Origin: Flavobacterium humidisoli
Lineage (GTDB): Bacteria; Bacteroidota; Bacteroidia; Flavobacteriales; Flavobacteriaceae
Reading direction: 5' to 3'
Assembly (NCBI RefSeq): GCF_023272795.1
Contig: NZ_CP096829.1
Location: 3,844,001 to 3,908,000, forward strand
Length of the DNA: 64,000 nt
In this document: piece after piece, positions 1-8,884 of the stretch
How positions within the stretch are numbered: the first letter of the stretch is position 1
How the letters are laid out: the number at the start of each line of letters is the position of its first letter
The notes under the pieces: generated by a model
What the model was told of the DNA's origin: nothing
Database searches by the model: none
Seen by the model: only the letters and a program-made list of their open reading frames with translations
Made by a program: the position numbers and the translations under genes

Positions 1-1
1 G

Positions 2-166
2 CAATTAGATGGACAAGATGTTTTATTCGAACTGCAGCCGCTGATTAAAAAATTAGCAAAAGAAACTTTAACAGTAGAAAGAGAGCTTGTTGGTCTTTGC
101 AGCATCGCTTTTGATATTCGATGCATGCAGCACGAGAGACTTTATTCAAGATTATACATGTCGTAG
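2..166 (+). CDS. ureF: Urease accessory protein UreF, C-terminal end (partial)
   Basis: The window opens inside a reading frame that runs to a TAG at 164-166. The 54 visible residues end in FDIRCMQHERLYSRLYMS, which matches the conserved UreF tail with its H-E-x-x-x-S-R-L pattern. UreF acts in the UreDFG chaperone complex that loads nickel into urease. The identification is supported by ureG and ureD immediately downstream. The start and most of the gene lie outside the window. Confidence 0.85.
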   Translation, partial: QLDGQDVLFELQPLIKKLAKETLTVERELVGLCSIAFDIRCMQHERLYSRLYMS

Positions 167-171
167 AAAAA

Positions 172-220
172 GAGAAAAGAGAAAAGAGAAAAGAGAAAAG
201 AGAAAAGAGAAAAGAGAAAA
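172..220. repeat. Perfect heptanucleotide tandem repeat, 7 copies of GAGAAAA
   Basis: Seven uninterrupted copies of GAGAAAA fill most of the 75-bp gap between ureF and ureG and run into the A-rich sequence before the ureG start. The + strand is purely purine. Such simple repeats are prone to slippage. Here the effect would be on ureF-ureG spacing and on the purine-rich translation-initiation region, not on a reading frame. Confidence 0.95.
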
Positions 221-241
221 GAAGAAATAAAAAAATAAAAA

Positions 242-880
242 ATGGAAACTAGAAAATATGTTAAAGTAGGAGTTGCAGGCCCTGTAGGATCAGGAAAAAC
301 TGCATTGTTAGAACGTTTAAGCCGAAAAATGCTGAACAACTATAATTTGGGAGTAATTACCAATGACATCTATACGAAAGAAGATGCCGAATTTATGGTG
401 AAAAATAGTCTATTGCCAAAAGAGAAAATCATTGGAGTAGAAACTGGAGGCTGCCCTCACACAGCAATTCGTGAAGATGCCAGTATGAATTTGGAAGCGG
501 TTGATGAATTGGTTTCGCGTTTTCCTGATATCGAATTGATTCTAATTGAAAGCGGCGGAGATAATCTTTCTGCAACCTTTTCACCAGACTTGGCCGATGT
601 GACCATTTTCGTAATCGATGTGGCCGAAGGAGAGAAAATCCCTCGTAAAGGCGGGCCAGGGATCACAAGATCAGATTTGCTTTTGATCAATAAAATCGAC
701 TTGGCACCTTATGTGGGAGCTAGTTTAGAAGTGATGGAAAATGATGCGAGAAGAATGAGAAAAGGTGCGCCATTTGTGTTTTCAAACCTTAGATCTACAG
801 AAGGAATTGACGAAGTTATTGGCTGGATCAAGAAATATGCATTGCTTGAAGATATCGAAGAACCAAATTTAGTTCGTTAA
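242..880 (+). CDS. ureG: Urease accessory GTPase UreG
   Basis: 212-aa SIMIBI-class GTPase that powers nickel insertion into urease. The P-loop GPVGSGKT spans residues 13-20, the nickel-binding C-P-H motif is residues 71-73 within GVETGGCPH, and NKID supplies guanine specificity in the second half. Length is normal for the family. The ATG follows an A-rich stretch directly after the heptanucleotide repeat, and no earlier in-frame start is plausible. ureD begins 4 bp after the stop, so the two are translated from one message. Cytoplasmic; partners are UreF, UreD and, outside the window, UreE and UreABC. Confidence 0.97.
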   Translation: METRKYVKVGVAGPVGSGKTALLERLSRKMLNNYNLGVITNDIYTKEDAEFMVKNSLLPKEKIIGVETGGCPHTAIREDASMNLEAVDELVSRFPDIELILIESGGDNLSATFSPDLADVTIFVIDVAEGEKIPRKGGPGITRSDLLLINKIDLAPYVGASLEVMENDARRMRKGAPFVFSNLRSTEGIDEVIGWIKKYALLEDIEEPNLVR

Positions 881-884
881 TCAA

Positions 885-1682
885 ATGGTAAGTACCCTAA
901 AAATAGAAATAGAAGAAAGAGATGGGGAATCATTTTTAAGAGATGCATACGTAACACAGCCTTTTAGAATTATGCCTGTGGGGCAGTATAAATCTGATGG
1001 AGCTTCCTACTTGATGATCATGAGCTCATCGCCTGGAATTTTAAGTGGTGATGCTTATGATATTCAGGTAAATATAAAAGAAAATGCTCGTTTGCAATTG
1101 CAATCACAATCCTATCAGAGATTGTTTAATATGGAAGGCAGTGCAGCGCAAATCATGAATGTCAAAATGGAAAAAGGAACTTCGTTCTCGTATGTGCCTC
1201 ATCCTGTAGTGCCTCATGAAGATTCTACTTTTAAAAGCCATAATAAGATTAGTCTCGACGATGATTGTGATCTAACGATAAGTGAAATCATTACTTGTGG
1301 ACGTAAACATCACGGAGAAACTTTTAAATATACTCATTTTCAGAATCTTCTTGAGGTTTATCACCATGATAGGCTTATTCTAAAGGACAATGTTCTGTTA
1401 AGACCCGATATTATGCCTTTATCGGCTATGGGGTTGTTGGAAGGTTACACTCATCAGGGAACTTTTGTATATCTCAATACAAAAAATGAAGAGGTGAAGG
1501 AACATATCGAATCCTTCTTTATTGAATTGGAAGCATTAGAAAATGTAACATTTGGAATTAGTGAGCTGGAAGCTAATGGCTTTGTCATTAGAATTCTAGG
1601 ACATGGAGGGGAGCAAATGTTTGATTTTTTCAGAAAGGTGCAGGACGTGCTTTGGGAAGAAAAAGACACAATACAAATTTAA
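885..1682 (+). CDS. ureD: Urease accessory protein UreD (UreH)
   Basis: 265-aa scaffold protein of the UreDFG urease maturation complex, which channels nickel to the apo-urease active site. Family features visible are the early Q-P-F-R-I-M-P segment, the Y-L-M-I-M-S-S-S-P-G-I-L-S-G-D stretch typical of UreD, and the mid-protein H-P-V-V-P-H-E-D segment. It starts 4 bp after ureG and is followed 6 bp later by the nickel-transporter-like gene, indicating one operon. No signal peptide is present, as expected for a cytosolic protein. Confidence 0.93.
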   Translation: MVSTLKIEIEERDGESFLRDAYVTQPFRIMPVGQYKSDGASYLMIMSSSPGILSGDAYDIQVNIKENARLQLQSQSYQRLFNMEGSAAQIMNVKMEKGTSFSYVPHPVVPHEDSTFKSHNKISLDDDCDLTISEIITCGRKHHGETFKYTHFQNLLEVYHHDRLILKDNVLLRPDIMPLSAMGLLEGYTHQGTFVYLNTKNEEVKEHIESFFIELEALENVTFGISELEANGFVIRILGHGGEQMFDFFRKVQDVLWEEKDTIQI

Positions 1683-1688
1683 ACAGTT

Positions 1689-2387
1689 ATGGATTCAAAT
1701 TTAATAGCATTATCAGTTACAGCTATCAGCATTAGCTTTTTTCATACAGCATCGGGTCCAGATCATTATCTGCCGTTTATTGTTTTATCGCGATCGCGCA
1801 AATGGAGTCTGTCTAAGACCATTATGCTAACAATAGTTTGCGGTTTAGGGCATATTCTGAGTTCGGTTGTTTTAGGAATTATTGGGGTTTTCTTAGGATG
1901 GCAAATTAATAAAATAAGCTTTTTCCAAGACTTCAGAGGCAATATTGCAAGTTGGGCGCTGCTGTTATTTGGTGCCGTTTACCTTTGTTATGGGCTTTGG
2001 GCCGCTTATAAAAACAAAGCGCACAAACACTTTGACGTAATGGGAGAAGATGTATTTGTGTACTCGCACAAACACGGTGAAGTAGTCATGCCAACAAGTC
2101 GAGTTAAAGTGACGCCTTTGGTTTTGTTTGCCATTTTTGTGATGGGACCAAGCGAGCCGTTAATTCCTTTACTATTCTATTCAGGATTGAACCGTTCTGT
2201 TGCCGAAATTTCCACAATCATTGGTGTATTTACATTAAGTACAGTTTTAACGATGCTTGGAATGGTGCTTTTGGGCGTTTATGGATATTCTTTTTTTAAA
2301 ACAGAAAAATTCGAACGCTATACTCCCGCAATTAGCGGAGCAGTAGTTTTAGCCTGCGGTTTTGGGATGGTCTTTTTGGGTTGGTAA
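1689..2387 (+). CDS. Urease-linked nickel/cobalt transporter-like membrane protein
   Basis: 232-aa polytopic membrane protein with about six hydrophobic segments. The first helix contains H19-TASGP-D25-H26, which resembles the H-x4-5-D-H metal signature of NiCoT/RcnA-type nickel and cobalt permeases. A histidine-rich loop (around residues 110-125, KAHKHFD and YSHKHGE) separates the two halves, also typical of metal permeases. It sits 6 bp after ureD and before a urea transporter, so nickel uptake for urease is the natural role. The exact subfamily (NiCoT or sulfite-exporter/UreH-like) cannot be fixed by eye. Confidence 0.75.
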   Translation: MDSNLIALSVTAISISFFHTASGPDHYLPFIVLSRSRKWSLSKTIMLTIVCGLGHILSSVVLGIIGVFLGWQINKISFFQDFRGNIASWALLLFGAVYLCYGLWAAYKNKAHKHFDVMGEDVFVYSHKHGEVVMPTSRVKVTPLVLFAIFVMGPSEPLIPLLFYSGLNRSVAEISTIIGVFTLSTVLTMLGMVLLGVYGYSFFKTEKFERYTPAISGAVVLACGFGMVFLGW

Positions 2388-2420
2388 ATCAAATAATTTC
2401 ACTTCTAGAAGTATAAATAA

Positions 2421-3314
2421 ATGAAAAAAAGTAAAACGATAGTAGAAACTGTGCTTAAAGGCATTGGTCAAATCATGCTTCAGGAAAGCGCTTGGACAGG
2501 TTTATTATTTTTAATTGCAATATGCTATGACTCCCTTCTTATGGGCGTGGGTGCCTTGATAAGCTGCATTGTTGCCACTGGAACAGCACGAATCTGTAAG
2601 TTCAGTGACGAAAATATAAAAGCGGGTTTGTACGGATTTAATGCTACATTAATCGGGGTAGGATTGGTTTTCTTCTTTGAAACAAGTCCATTAATATGGT
2701 TTTTAATTATTCTAGGTTCAATTTTGAGCACCTTGCTAATGGAATTTTCCATTCGCAAAAAAATTCCATTTTTCACCTTTCCTTTTATTGTAATTACTGT
2801 AGTTGCTGTTTTGAGTATTCAACATTTTGGATTGGCTGCTGCAAGATTACCTGCAGTAAATGCAGAAATGGATGAACTTGAAGTTTTTGAGGTAGCCGCA
2901 CACGCTTATAGTGAAGTGATTTTTCAGGGAACTATTGCTGCTGGCTTGCTGTTTTTTATCGGGGTTTTTCTCAATAATCCTACAGCAGCATTATACGGAT
3001 TCGTAGCAGCAGTGATTGCAGGAGCAATTGCGCATTTTAATCAGGATTCTGTAAAATTAATAGAAGATGGAATGTTTAGCTTCAATGCTGTTTTGTGCGG
3101 AATTGCATGCAGTGGAACAAAACCAAGAGATGGATTATATGTACTGCTGTCAGCAGTCATAGCAACGTACTTTGATATTTTCATGATGCATAATGGTTGG
3201 ATTACACTTACGTTTCCGTTTGTTTTATCGATGTGGGTAATTGTTTCCTTAAAAAAACTGGTAGGTCATTTTGAAAATAAACTCCAAAAACAGGAGCAGA
3301 TAATACTAAAATAA
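2421..3314 (+). CDS. Urea transporter (UT family)
   Basis: 297-aa membrane protein that matches bacterial urea channels of the UT/Yut family. It has two pseudo-repeated halves, each with a Y-G-F-N-A-x-L-x-G or F-S-F-N-A-V-L-C-G type signature (YGFNATLIGVGL near residue 75, FSFNAVLCGIACSG near 230). Such channels pass urea passively down its gradient. The gene is 33 bp after the nickel-transporter-like gene and in the same orientation, completing a urease supply operon. The length is normal. The last about 15 residues are charged (KLQKQEQ) and probably cytoplasmic. Confidence 0.92.
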   Translation: MKKSKTIVETVLKGIGQIMLQESAWTGLLFLIAICYDSLLMGVGALISCIVATGTARICKFSDENIKAGLYGFNATLIGVGLVFFFETSPLIWFLIILGSILSTLLMEFSIRKKIPFFTFPFIVITVVAVLSIQHFGLAAARLPAVNAEMDELEVFEVAAHAYSEVIFQGTIAAGLLFFIGVFLNNPTAALYGFVAAVIAGAIAHFNQDSVKLIEDGMFSFNAVLCGIACSGTKPRDGLYVLLSAVIATYFDIFMMHNGWITLTFPFVLSMWVIVSLKKLVGHFENKLQKQEQIILK

Positions 3315-3343
3315 AATTCGGGAGCGGAATTAAAAAAACTTTT

Positions 3344-3418
3344 AACACATAGGAGCATATTTTTTAAGGTTCAATCCTGTCTCGACGTTTGGGGATCGGG
3401 ACTATGCTTCTATGTGTT
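3344..3418. repeat. Dispersed palindromic intergenic element, copy 1
   Basis: Inverted repeats of 16 bp, AACACATAGGAGCATA (3344-3359) and TATGCTTCTATGTGTT (3403-3418), pair with a single G-T mismatch. The interior carries a segment (GGGGATCGGGA, inverted relative to copy 4) that recurs near 17520. The end motif AACACATAG / CTATGTGTT recurs at 6.4, 7.9 and 17.4-17.8 kb. The element lies between the urea transporter and the TonB receptor gene and could also act as a transcription-attenuating hairpin. Confidence 0.75.
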
Positions 3419-3459
3419 GAAAATAATTTCCCCCAACGAATTAAATAAAATAAAAAATA

Positions 3460-5517
3460 ATGAGAAACAAACTTTTTACAGGGATTGTAATAGTATTGTT
3501 AACAGCGCAGAATGGATTTGCTCAAGAAGTAAATAAAGCAGAAGCAAATAAATCAGAAGTAAACAAGCCAGAAGCAGATACAGTGCATCTGAGCAAAATA
3601 GTTATTAGTAACATCGACTTCAGAAAACAAATTATGAAAGTTGATTTAAGAATGGCACCTGTAAACTCTGCGCAGGATTTATTGCGAAAAGTTCCTGGAT
3701 TATTTATCGCTCAGCACGCTGGCGGCGGTAAAGCAGAACAAATATTTTTACGAGGTTTTGATAATGATCATGGAACCGACATCAGTGTTATGGCTGACGG
3801 AATTCCAGTAAATATAGTCTCACATGCACATGGGCAAGGATATGCTGATCTGCATTTTCTGATTCCGGAAACAATCAAAGATATCGATTTTGGAAAAGGA
3901 GCTTATTATGCCGAAAAAGGTGATTTTAATACTTCTGGCTATGTAAATTTTAGCACATTTGACAAATTAGAGAATAATCTTTTCAAAATTGAAGGTGGTT
4001 CTTTTAATACCATGCGAGCGGTGACCATGCTTAACCTTTTGAATAAGAACAGTAAGGATAAAAATTTTTATGTAGCTGGCGAGTTCAATTACACAGATGG
4101 ACCATTTGATGTCAAACAGGATTTTACACGTATTAACGTTTTAGCGAAGTACAATCAGTGGATTGATGAAAAACACTATTTCTCTATTCTTGGATCTACT
4201 TTTACTTCAAACTGGAACGCCTCGGGACAAATTCCAGAAAGAGCAGTCGAAGAAGGAATTATAAGCAGATGGGGATCAATAGATCCAACTGAGGGTGGAA
4301 GCACTTCGAGAACAAACCTTGTAGTGAATTATAGATATTTGGCCAATGAGAACGAAGAGTTTTCAAGCAATTTATTCTATTCTAAATATAATTTTAATCT
4401 GTTTTCGAATTTTACCTTTTTTCTGAATGATCCTGTTTATGGAGACGAGATTCAGCAGACTGATAATCGTTCTATTTATGGTCTTGAAAATAAGTATATC
4501 CGAAGATTTGCATTTGAGAATAGTAGCATGACTTGGACTTCGGGAGCGGGTTTTCGTTTTGATGACATCAAGAATTTACAATTAAACCATGTTTTTCAGC
4601 GTGATTTATTGTTAGACAGAATGTCTGATGCATCTGCCTCTGAAATAAATGTTCATGGCTATACTTCAATTGATTATAGAGTTGGGAAATGGATCATAAA
4701 TCCATCAGCGAGGTTAGACTATTTTACCTTTAGTCTTCATGATAGGCTTTCTAGTCTGCCCGCAGCAAAAGAGGCTTCTGCGGCTAGAGTGAGTCCAAAA
4801 TTGAATATTTCGTATACACAGAACCAAAATGTGCAATGGTATATTAAGTCTGGTTTTGGTTTTCACTCCAACGACGTGAGAGTTGTAGTGGCGCAAGATG
4901 GAAAAGACATTCTTCCTTATTCTTTTGGAAGTGATTTTGGCGTCATCCTTCGTCCAACAGCCAATATGATTATTCAGCCTGCAATTTGGCATATGTATTT
5001 GCAGCAAGAATTTGTATATGTTGGAGATGAAGCTGTGGTAGAACCATCTGGAAAAACACGTCGTTTAGGGTTCGATCTGAGTTTGCGATACCAGCCAATT
5101 TCATGGCTGTATCTAGATGGCGATCTTAATTATGCTCATGCACGTTATATTGATGAGCCAAAGGGAGAAGATTATATTCCTTTAGTTCCAACACTTACCA
5201 GTACCGGAGGTGTGGCGGTAAAACTTCCTTCTGGTTTTTCGGCAAACCTAAGATACCGCTATATGGATGCCAGACCTGCCATCGAAGACAATTCGGTACG
5301 AACACGCGGTTATTTCGTTAATGATCTTGTGCTGGCATACGGCAAAAAAAACTGGGAAGTAAATCTGCAGTTTCAAAACATCTTTAACACAAAATGGAAC
5401 GAAGCGCAATTTGAAACAGAAACCAGACTTAGAGATGAGACTAGTTCGGTATCCGAATTATGTTTTACTCCCGGAACCCCTTTCGCTGTAAAAACAGGAA
5501 TAAGTTACAAATTTTAA
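3460..5517 (+). CDS. TonB-dependent outer-membrane receptor, probably for urease metal supply
   Basis: 685-aa receptor with a signal peptide ending at G-F-A-Q, then a degenerate repeat (EVNKAEANKSEVNKPEAD) before the plug. The plug domain is recognisable from DLLRKVPGLFIAQHAGGGK and the IFLRGFDNDHGTD stretch with nearby His residues (VSHAHGQG). The remainder is a 22-strand-type barrel ending in an aromatic residue (ISYKF). It lacks the carboxypeptidase-regulatory and SusD partner features of polysaccharide receptors. Position downstream of the urease/nickel/urea genes suggests uptake of a nickel complex; that substrate is inferred only from context. The next gene starts 12 bp after its stop. 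Confidence 0.85.
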   Translation: MRNKLFTGIVIVLLTAQNGFAQEVNKAEANKSEVNKPEADTVHLSKIVISNIDFRKQIMKVDLRMAPVNSAQDLLRKVPGLFIAQHAGGGKAEQIFLRGFDNDHGTDISVMADGIPVNIVSHAHGQGYADLHFLIPETIKDIDFGKGAYYAEKGDFNTSGYVNFSTFDKLENNLFKIEGGSFNTMRAVTMLNLLNKNSKDKNFYVAGEFNYTDGPFDVKQDFTRINVLAKYNQWIDEKHYFSILGSTFTSNWNASGQIPERAVEEGIISRWGSIDPTEGGSTSRTNLVVNYRYLANENEEFSSNLFYSKYNFNLFSNFTFFLNDPVYGDEIQQTDNRSIYGLENKYIRRFAFENSSMTWTSGAGFRFDDIKNLQLNHVFQRDLLLDRMSDASASEINVHGYTSIDYRVGKWIINPSARLDYFTFSLHDRLSSLPAAKEASAARVSPKLNISYTQNQNVQWYIKSGFGFHSNDVRVVVAQDGKDILPYSFGSDFGVILRPTANMIIQPAIWHMYLQQEFVYVGDEAVVEPSGKTRRLGFDLSLRYQPISWLYLDGDLNYAHARYIDEPKGEDYIPLVPTLTSTGGVAVKLPSGFSANLRYRYMDARPAIEDNSVRTRGYFVNDLVLAYGKKNWEVNLQFQNIFNTKWNEAQFETETRLRDETSSVSELCFTPGTPFAVKTGISYKF

Positions 5518-5529
5518 ATTTTAGAAAAT

Positions 5530-6333
5530 ATGAAAAAAGTGCCTGCAAAAAGCAAATTGCTATTGGCAGCGCTCATTTTTGTGGTCACAATAAGCAATTC
5601 ATACGCACAGTTAAGCCCTCCAGGCTTAGGAGAAGCAAAAAACGCTTCTTGGTTTGCTCTTGGAGTCAGGCAATCTTTAGATTCTCTTAAACAAAAAGAA
5701 TCGACCACTTATGTAGGCGTTGGACTAAAGAGCAGTCCAGATGAGAATAATCCATTTTCAAAAATGGCTATTCTCGTAATCAATGAGGAAATTTCGAATC
5801 GTTATAGAAAGAACTGGGAATACTCCTATGCACTAAGCTACAGACGATCTAATAATTATGATTCAGAAGCACCATATGACGAATTAAATCCAGCAATTGA
5901 ACAGGAATTTAGAGTTTACGGACGCTATTCGTACATCATGGAAGGCAATGGACTGAAATGGAAAAACACGGTAAGACAGGAGTTTAGAAAGTTTTTTAAC
6001 CCTGATTTTAGTAATGCCGAAGAGAATTTTCAGTTGCGTACAAGACTTAAAACACAGCTAAGCCTAGATTTAGGAAGCACCAAAACGCATCACATCATAG
6101 GCGGAGCCGAAATGCTTTTTGCAATCAGTAAAGAAAATGAGCCAGAAAAGCAATGGTCGAAGTTTGATTACAAAGAAAGCAGACTTACGCTTTACTATTC
6201 GCTTAGTCCGCATGAGATTCCATTTATTTTCGATGTAGGTTATATGTATAACATTATTGGTAAAGGCGCTGATAGTTCAGACGTGAATTATTTAGCCGTA
6301 GATATAATTTGGAAAAATCCTTTCGGGGCATGA
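5530..6333 (+). CDS. Outer-membrane protein, DUF2490-like
   Basis: 267-aa protein with a Sec signal peptide (cleavage after NSYAQ) followed by alternating hydrophobic and polar residues consistent with a small beta-barrel and ending in FGA. The LSPPGLGEAKNASWFALGVRQSLD opening resembles DUF2490-type barrels often paired with TonB receptors in Bacteroidota. It is co-directional with the TonB receptor and 12 bp behind it, so both are probably co-expressed. No catalytic motif is visible. Assignment to DUF2490 is from memory of the family and moderate in certainty. Confidence 0.65.
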   Translation: MKKVPAKSKLLLAALIFVVTISNSYAQLSPPGLGEAKNASWFALGVRQSLDSLKQKESTTYVGVGLKSSPDENNPFSKMAILVINEEISNRYRKNWEYSYALSYRRSNNYDSEAPYDELNPAIEQEFRVYGRYSYIMEGNGLKWKNTVRQEFRKFFNPDFSNAEENFQLRTRLKTQLSLDLGSTKTHHIIGGAEMLFAISKENEPEKQWSKFDYKESRLTLYYSLSPHEIPFIFDVGYMYNIIGKGADSSDVNYLAVDIIWKNPFGA

Positions 6334-6380
6334 TCAAACAATACAAAAGCCAAGATCTAACCGTGGGCGGCAATTATTTT

Positions 6381-6463
6381 TAACACATCAAAACATAGCT
6401 TTTAGAGGCTTATCTCAAGCGTTTCACTAAAAATGCTACTACACATCGATCTATATGTTAAAA
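6381..6463. repeat. Dispersed palindromic intergenic element, degenerate copy 2
   Basis: The left end TAACACATCAAAACATAG and right end CTATATGTTAAAA are the same terminal motif as copies 1, 3 and 4, with mismatches. An interior segment containing GCGTTTCACT recurs inverted (AGTGAAACGC) in the compound element near 17767. It lies in the gap between the outer-membrane protein and the triple-RidA gene. Confidence 0.6.
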
Positions 6464-6537
6464 TTAAATTTTGTTCAATTTCCATCAAACGAGCGCTAAA
6501 AAAGAAGTAATAATTAAAACAGAAAAACAAACAATTT

Positions 6538-7764
6538 ATGAGCGAAATTAAAAAGAATTCGAGAAACACAGAAAACGCGCCAAAGAGTCCATTTTCGACG
6601 CAAACAGTAGCATTTTCTCATTACAACAATTTTTCGGCACAATTACCTGTCGATCCTAAAACGGGAGAAATTGTTAGCAGCGATATTAAAGAGCAGGCAG
6701 AACAATGTTTAAAGAATATCCAAGCAATCGTAGAAAGCATTGGCCATGTTATGGATGACGCTGTAAAACTAACTGTTTTCCTAAAGAATATTTCTGATGT
6801 AGAGGCAGTAGACGAAGTGTACAAAACGTTCTTCAAAAGCGATCTTCCAACACGCACAACAGTTGCAATAGAAGCTTTGTCGCTAGAGGGTGCTTTAATT
6901 CAGATCGATGCTCTTATCTCAAACGGTGAGGGAACAACTCCTCAAAAAGCTTTAGATCTTGTTAAAGTGACCAGAAACACAGAAAAAGCGCCAAAGAGCT
7001 TACACGCACAAACCGTAGCATTTTCTCATTACAACAATATTTCAGCTCAATTGCCGCTTGATCCTCAATCAGGAAAAATAGTTGCTGGTGGAGTAGAAGC
7101 GCAAACAGAGCAATGTTTGGAAAATATTAAAGCCATTTTAGAAAGCATTGGCCATGTTATGAATGATGTGGTGAAAACTACTATTTTCCTTAAAGACCTT
7201 TCAGACGCTAATGCTGTAAGCGAAGTTTTGGCAAAATTCTTTCCAAACTATGTTCCAGCGAGAACAATTGTTAATGCTTCAGCTTTGCCAATGGATGCTT
7301 TAGTGCAGATTGATGTTGCTGTATCGCATGGTGACGGAACGCCTCCGCAACTTCCTGAAGATACACGCTTTTTAGTAATCGAGGCAAACAACACAGAAAA
7401 TGCACCAAAATCACCATATTCTCATACAGTTGCTTATTCACATTACAATCATATTTCGGGTCAATTGCCTTTGGTTCCAGAAAACAATCAAATAGTTGGC
7501 AGTGGCATTAAAGAACAAGCAGCGCAATGTTTAAATAATATCAAAGCTATTGTAGAAAGCATCGACCACAAAATGGATGATATTGTTAAAATAAACATTC
7601 AGCTTAAAAACGTAGCAGATATTACTGCTGTAAACGAAATCTATACTTCATTTTTTAGCGGTGACTTGCCTGCAAGGACGGTAATTGGCGTTTCGACAAT
7701 TCCTATGGATGCTTTAATTCAAGTTGATGCTGTTGTTTCTAATAGTGAAGGTACGCCAGCCTAA
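6538..7764 (+). CDS. Three tandem RidA/YjgF domains in one polypeptide
   Basis: 408-aa protein made of three homologous RidA (YjgF/YER057c/UK114) domains at about residues 1-130, 140-265 and 275-408. Each unit repeats NTE-[NK]-APKS, a H-Y-N-N/H-x-S-x-Q-L-P strand, an E-Q-C-L-x-N-I helix and the L-P-x-R-T loop. RidA is normally a homotrimer of about 130 aa that hydrolyses reactive enamines/imines, with an essential arginine. That arginine is kept in all three units (LPTRT, VPART, LPART). The usual distal Glu is Asp in all three (QIDA, QIDV, QVDA). A single chain could therefore form a pseudo-trimer. It is monocistronic and followed by a strong terminator. Confidence 0.92.
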   Translation: MSEIKKNSRNTENAPKSPFSTQTVAFSHYNNFSAQLPVDPKTGEIVSSDIKEQAEQCLKNIQAIVESIGHVMDDAVKLTVFLKNISDVEAVDEVYKTFFKSDLPTRTTVAIEALSLEGALIQIDALISNGEGTTPQKALDLVKVTRNTEKAPKSLHAQTVAFSHYNNISAQLPLDPQSGKIVAGGVEAQTEQCLENIKAILESIGHVMNDVVKTTIFLKDLSDANAVSEVLAKFFPNYVPARTIVNASALPMDALVQIDVAVSHGDGTPPQLPEDTRFLVIEANNTENAPKSPYSHTVAYSHYNHISGQLPLVPENNQIVGSGIKEQAAQCLNNIKAIVESIDHKMDDIVKINIQLKNVADITAVNEIYTSFFSGDLPARTVIGVSTIPMDALIQVDAVVSNSEGTPA

Positions 7765-7810
7765 GTAATTGGTGAAAATTTAATTTTTTAAGTAGAGTCT
7801 TTTTTAGACA

Positions 7811-7860
7811 AAAAAAGCGCTTATCACAGGATTGTTAAAGATTCTCCATAAGCGTTTTTT
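7811..7860 (+). terminator. Intrinsic terminator after the triple-RidA gene
   Basis: AAAAAAGCGCTTAT (7811-7824) pairs with ATAAGCGTTTTTT (7848-7860) across a 23-nt loop and ends in a T run. It is symmetrical enough to work on both strands between convergent genes. Confidence 0.8.
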
Positions 7861-7908
7861 GTTTTTATAAATAAAATATGGGTGTGAATCCGTTTCACTA
7901 ATTTAAAT

Positions 7909-7990
7909 ACACATAGCGCTATGTGTTAAAGCTTGCTTTTTCTTTAATCTCAAACACAAGAAATAAAAACCTATGTTTCTATGTGTTTAA
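7909..7990. repeat. Dispersed palindromic intergenic element, copy 3
   Basis: It begins with a perfect 18-bp palindrome ACACATAGCGCTATGTGT (7909-7926) and ends with CTATGTTTCTATGTGTTTAA (7971-7990), the right-end motif shared with copies 1 and 4. It sits between the converging triple-RidA and AraC genes, 10 bp from the AraC stop codon. Confidence 0.75.
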
Positions 7991-7999
7991 ATTAAATTT

Positions 8000-8884
8000 T
8001 TAATGCTTCAAAAACTGCGAGCGATAATCTGAAGGAGATTGTCCCGTCACTTTTTTAAACATACGCGAAAAATAAGAAGGGGACTGAAATTGCAGTTCAA
8101 AAGCTATTTCTGCTATTTCTTTTGAATTGTCCTGCAAAAGAATCTGGCTGTGCTGAATCGTAATTTCATTTATCCATTGTTTTGGCGCTTTTCCAGTGGT
8201 TTCTTTGACGCATTTGTTCAAATAATTATCTGATATTTTTAATAGATTAGAGTAAAAATCGAGGTTTTTATGTCGAATATGGTTCTTTTGCACCAATTCT
8301 CTAAAGTGAAAAGAGATAAAGCTGGTTCGATTGAGCGATTTGTTATCTGTGTTTTCTGTTCGAATAATTTTCAGCAATGCCGATTGAAGAAGCGCAATCG
8401 TGATGGCATCAATATGTTCGTCTTCGTTTAATTCTTCTTCTAGCAATTCAAACAAACGAATAAGCCAATTGATTTTATTAGAATCTAAAATAGAAAATGG
8501 AGAGGTGTAAAAGAAATTTAAATCGCTTGTTGTTAATGCAATTTCAGTGATAACCTCATTTTCATAAATAATAAAAAAGCCTTCAACATCTTCTGATAAT
8601 TCCAGTGTTGCCGTAAAATTTCCTTGTTTAATATTCAGCGCCTGATTCGCATTGATTTCAAAAACAGAGGTTTCCAGCTGCTGCTTCACATATCCTTTTG
8701 TTACAAAAATCAGAAAGTTAAAAGTAGTCTGATACGGATTAACGGGTATGACAATTTTCTTTAAATAATTTTCAATTCGATACAGCTGTACGTTAGAATT
8801 ATTAAAGAGATTATGACTAGTTATATCTGGAAGAAAGAATTTCTTGTATTCATAATTACTAATCATTTTGGGGTTATTCTTCAT
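8000..8884 (-). CDS. AraC-family transcriptional regulator
   Basis: 294-aa regulator with an N-terminal cupin-like sensor half and a C-terminal double HTH (about residues 190-292). The HTH shows SDNYLNKCVKETTGKAPKQWI and the signature EIAFELQFQSPSYFSRMFKKVTGQSPSDYR. It is the type common in Bacteroidota that responds to a small molecule in the N-terminal domain. No divergent partner adjoins its start; upstream is about 330 bp without a gene. The target is unknown. Confidence 0.92.
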   Translation of the reverse strand: MKNNPKMISNYEYKKFFLPDITSHNLFNNSNVQLYRIENYLKKIVIPVNPYQTTFNFLIFVTKGYVKQQLETSVFEINANQALNIKQGNFTATLELSEDVEGFFIIYENEVITEIALTTSDLNFFYTSPFSILDSNKINWLIRLFELLEEELNEDEHIDAITIALLQSALLKIIRTENTDNKSLNRTSFISFHFRELVQKNHIRHKNLDFYSNLLKISDNYLNKCVKETTGKAPKQWINEITIQHSQILLQDNSKEIAEIAFELQFQSPSYFSRMFKKVTGQSPSDYRSQFLKH

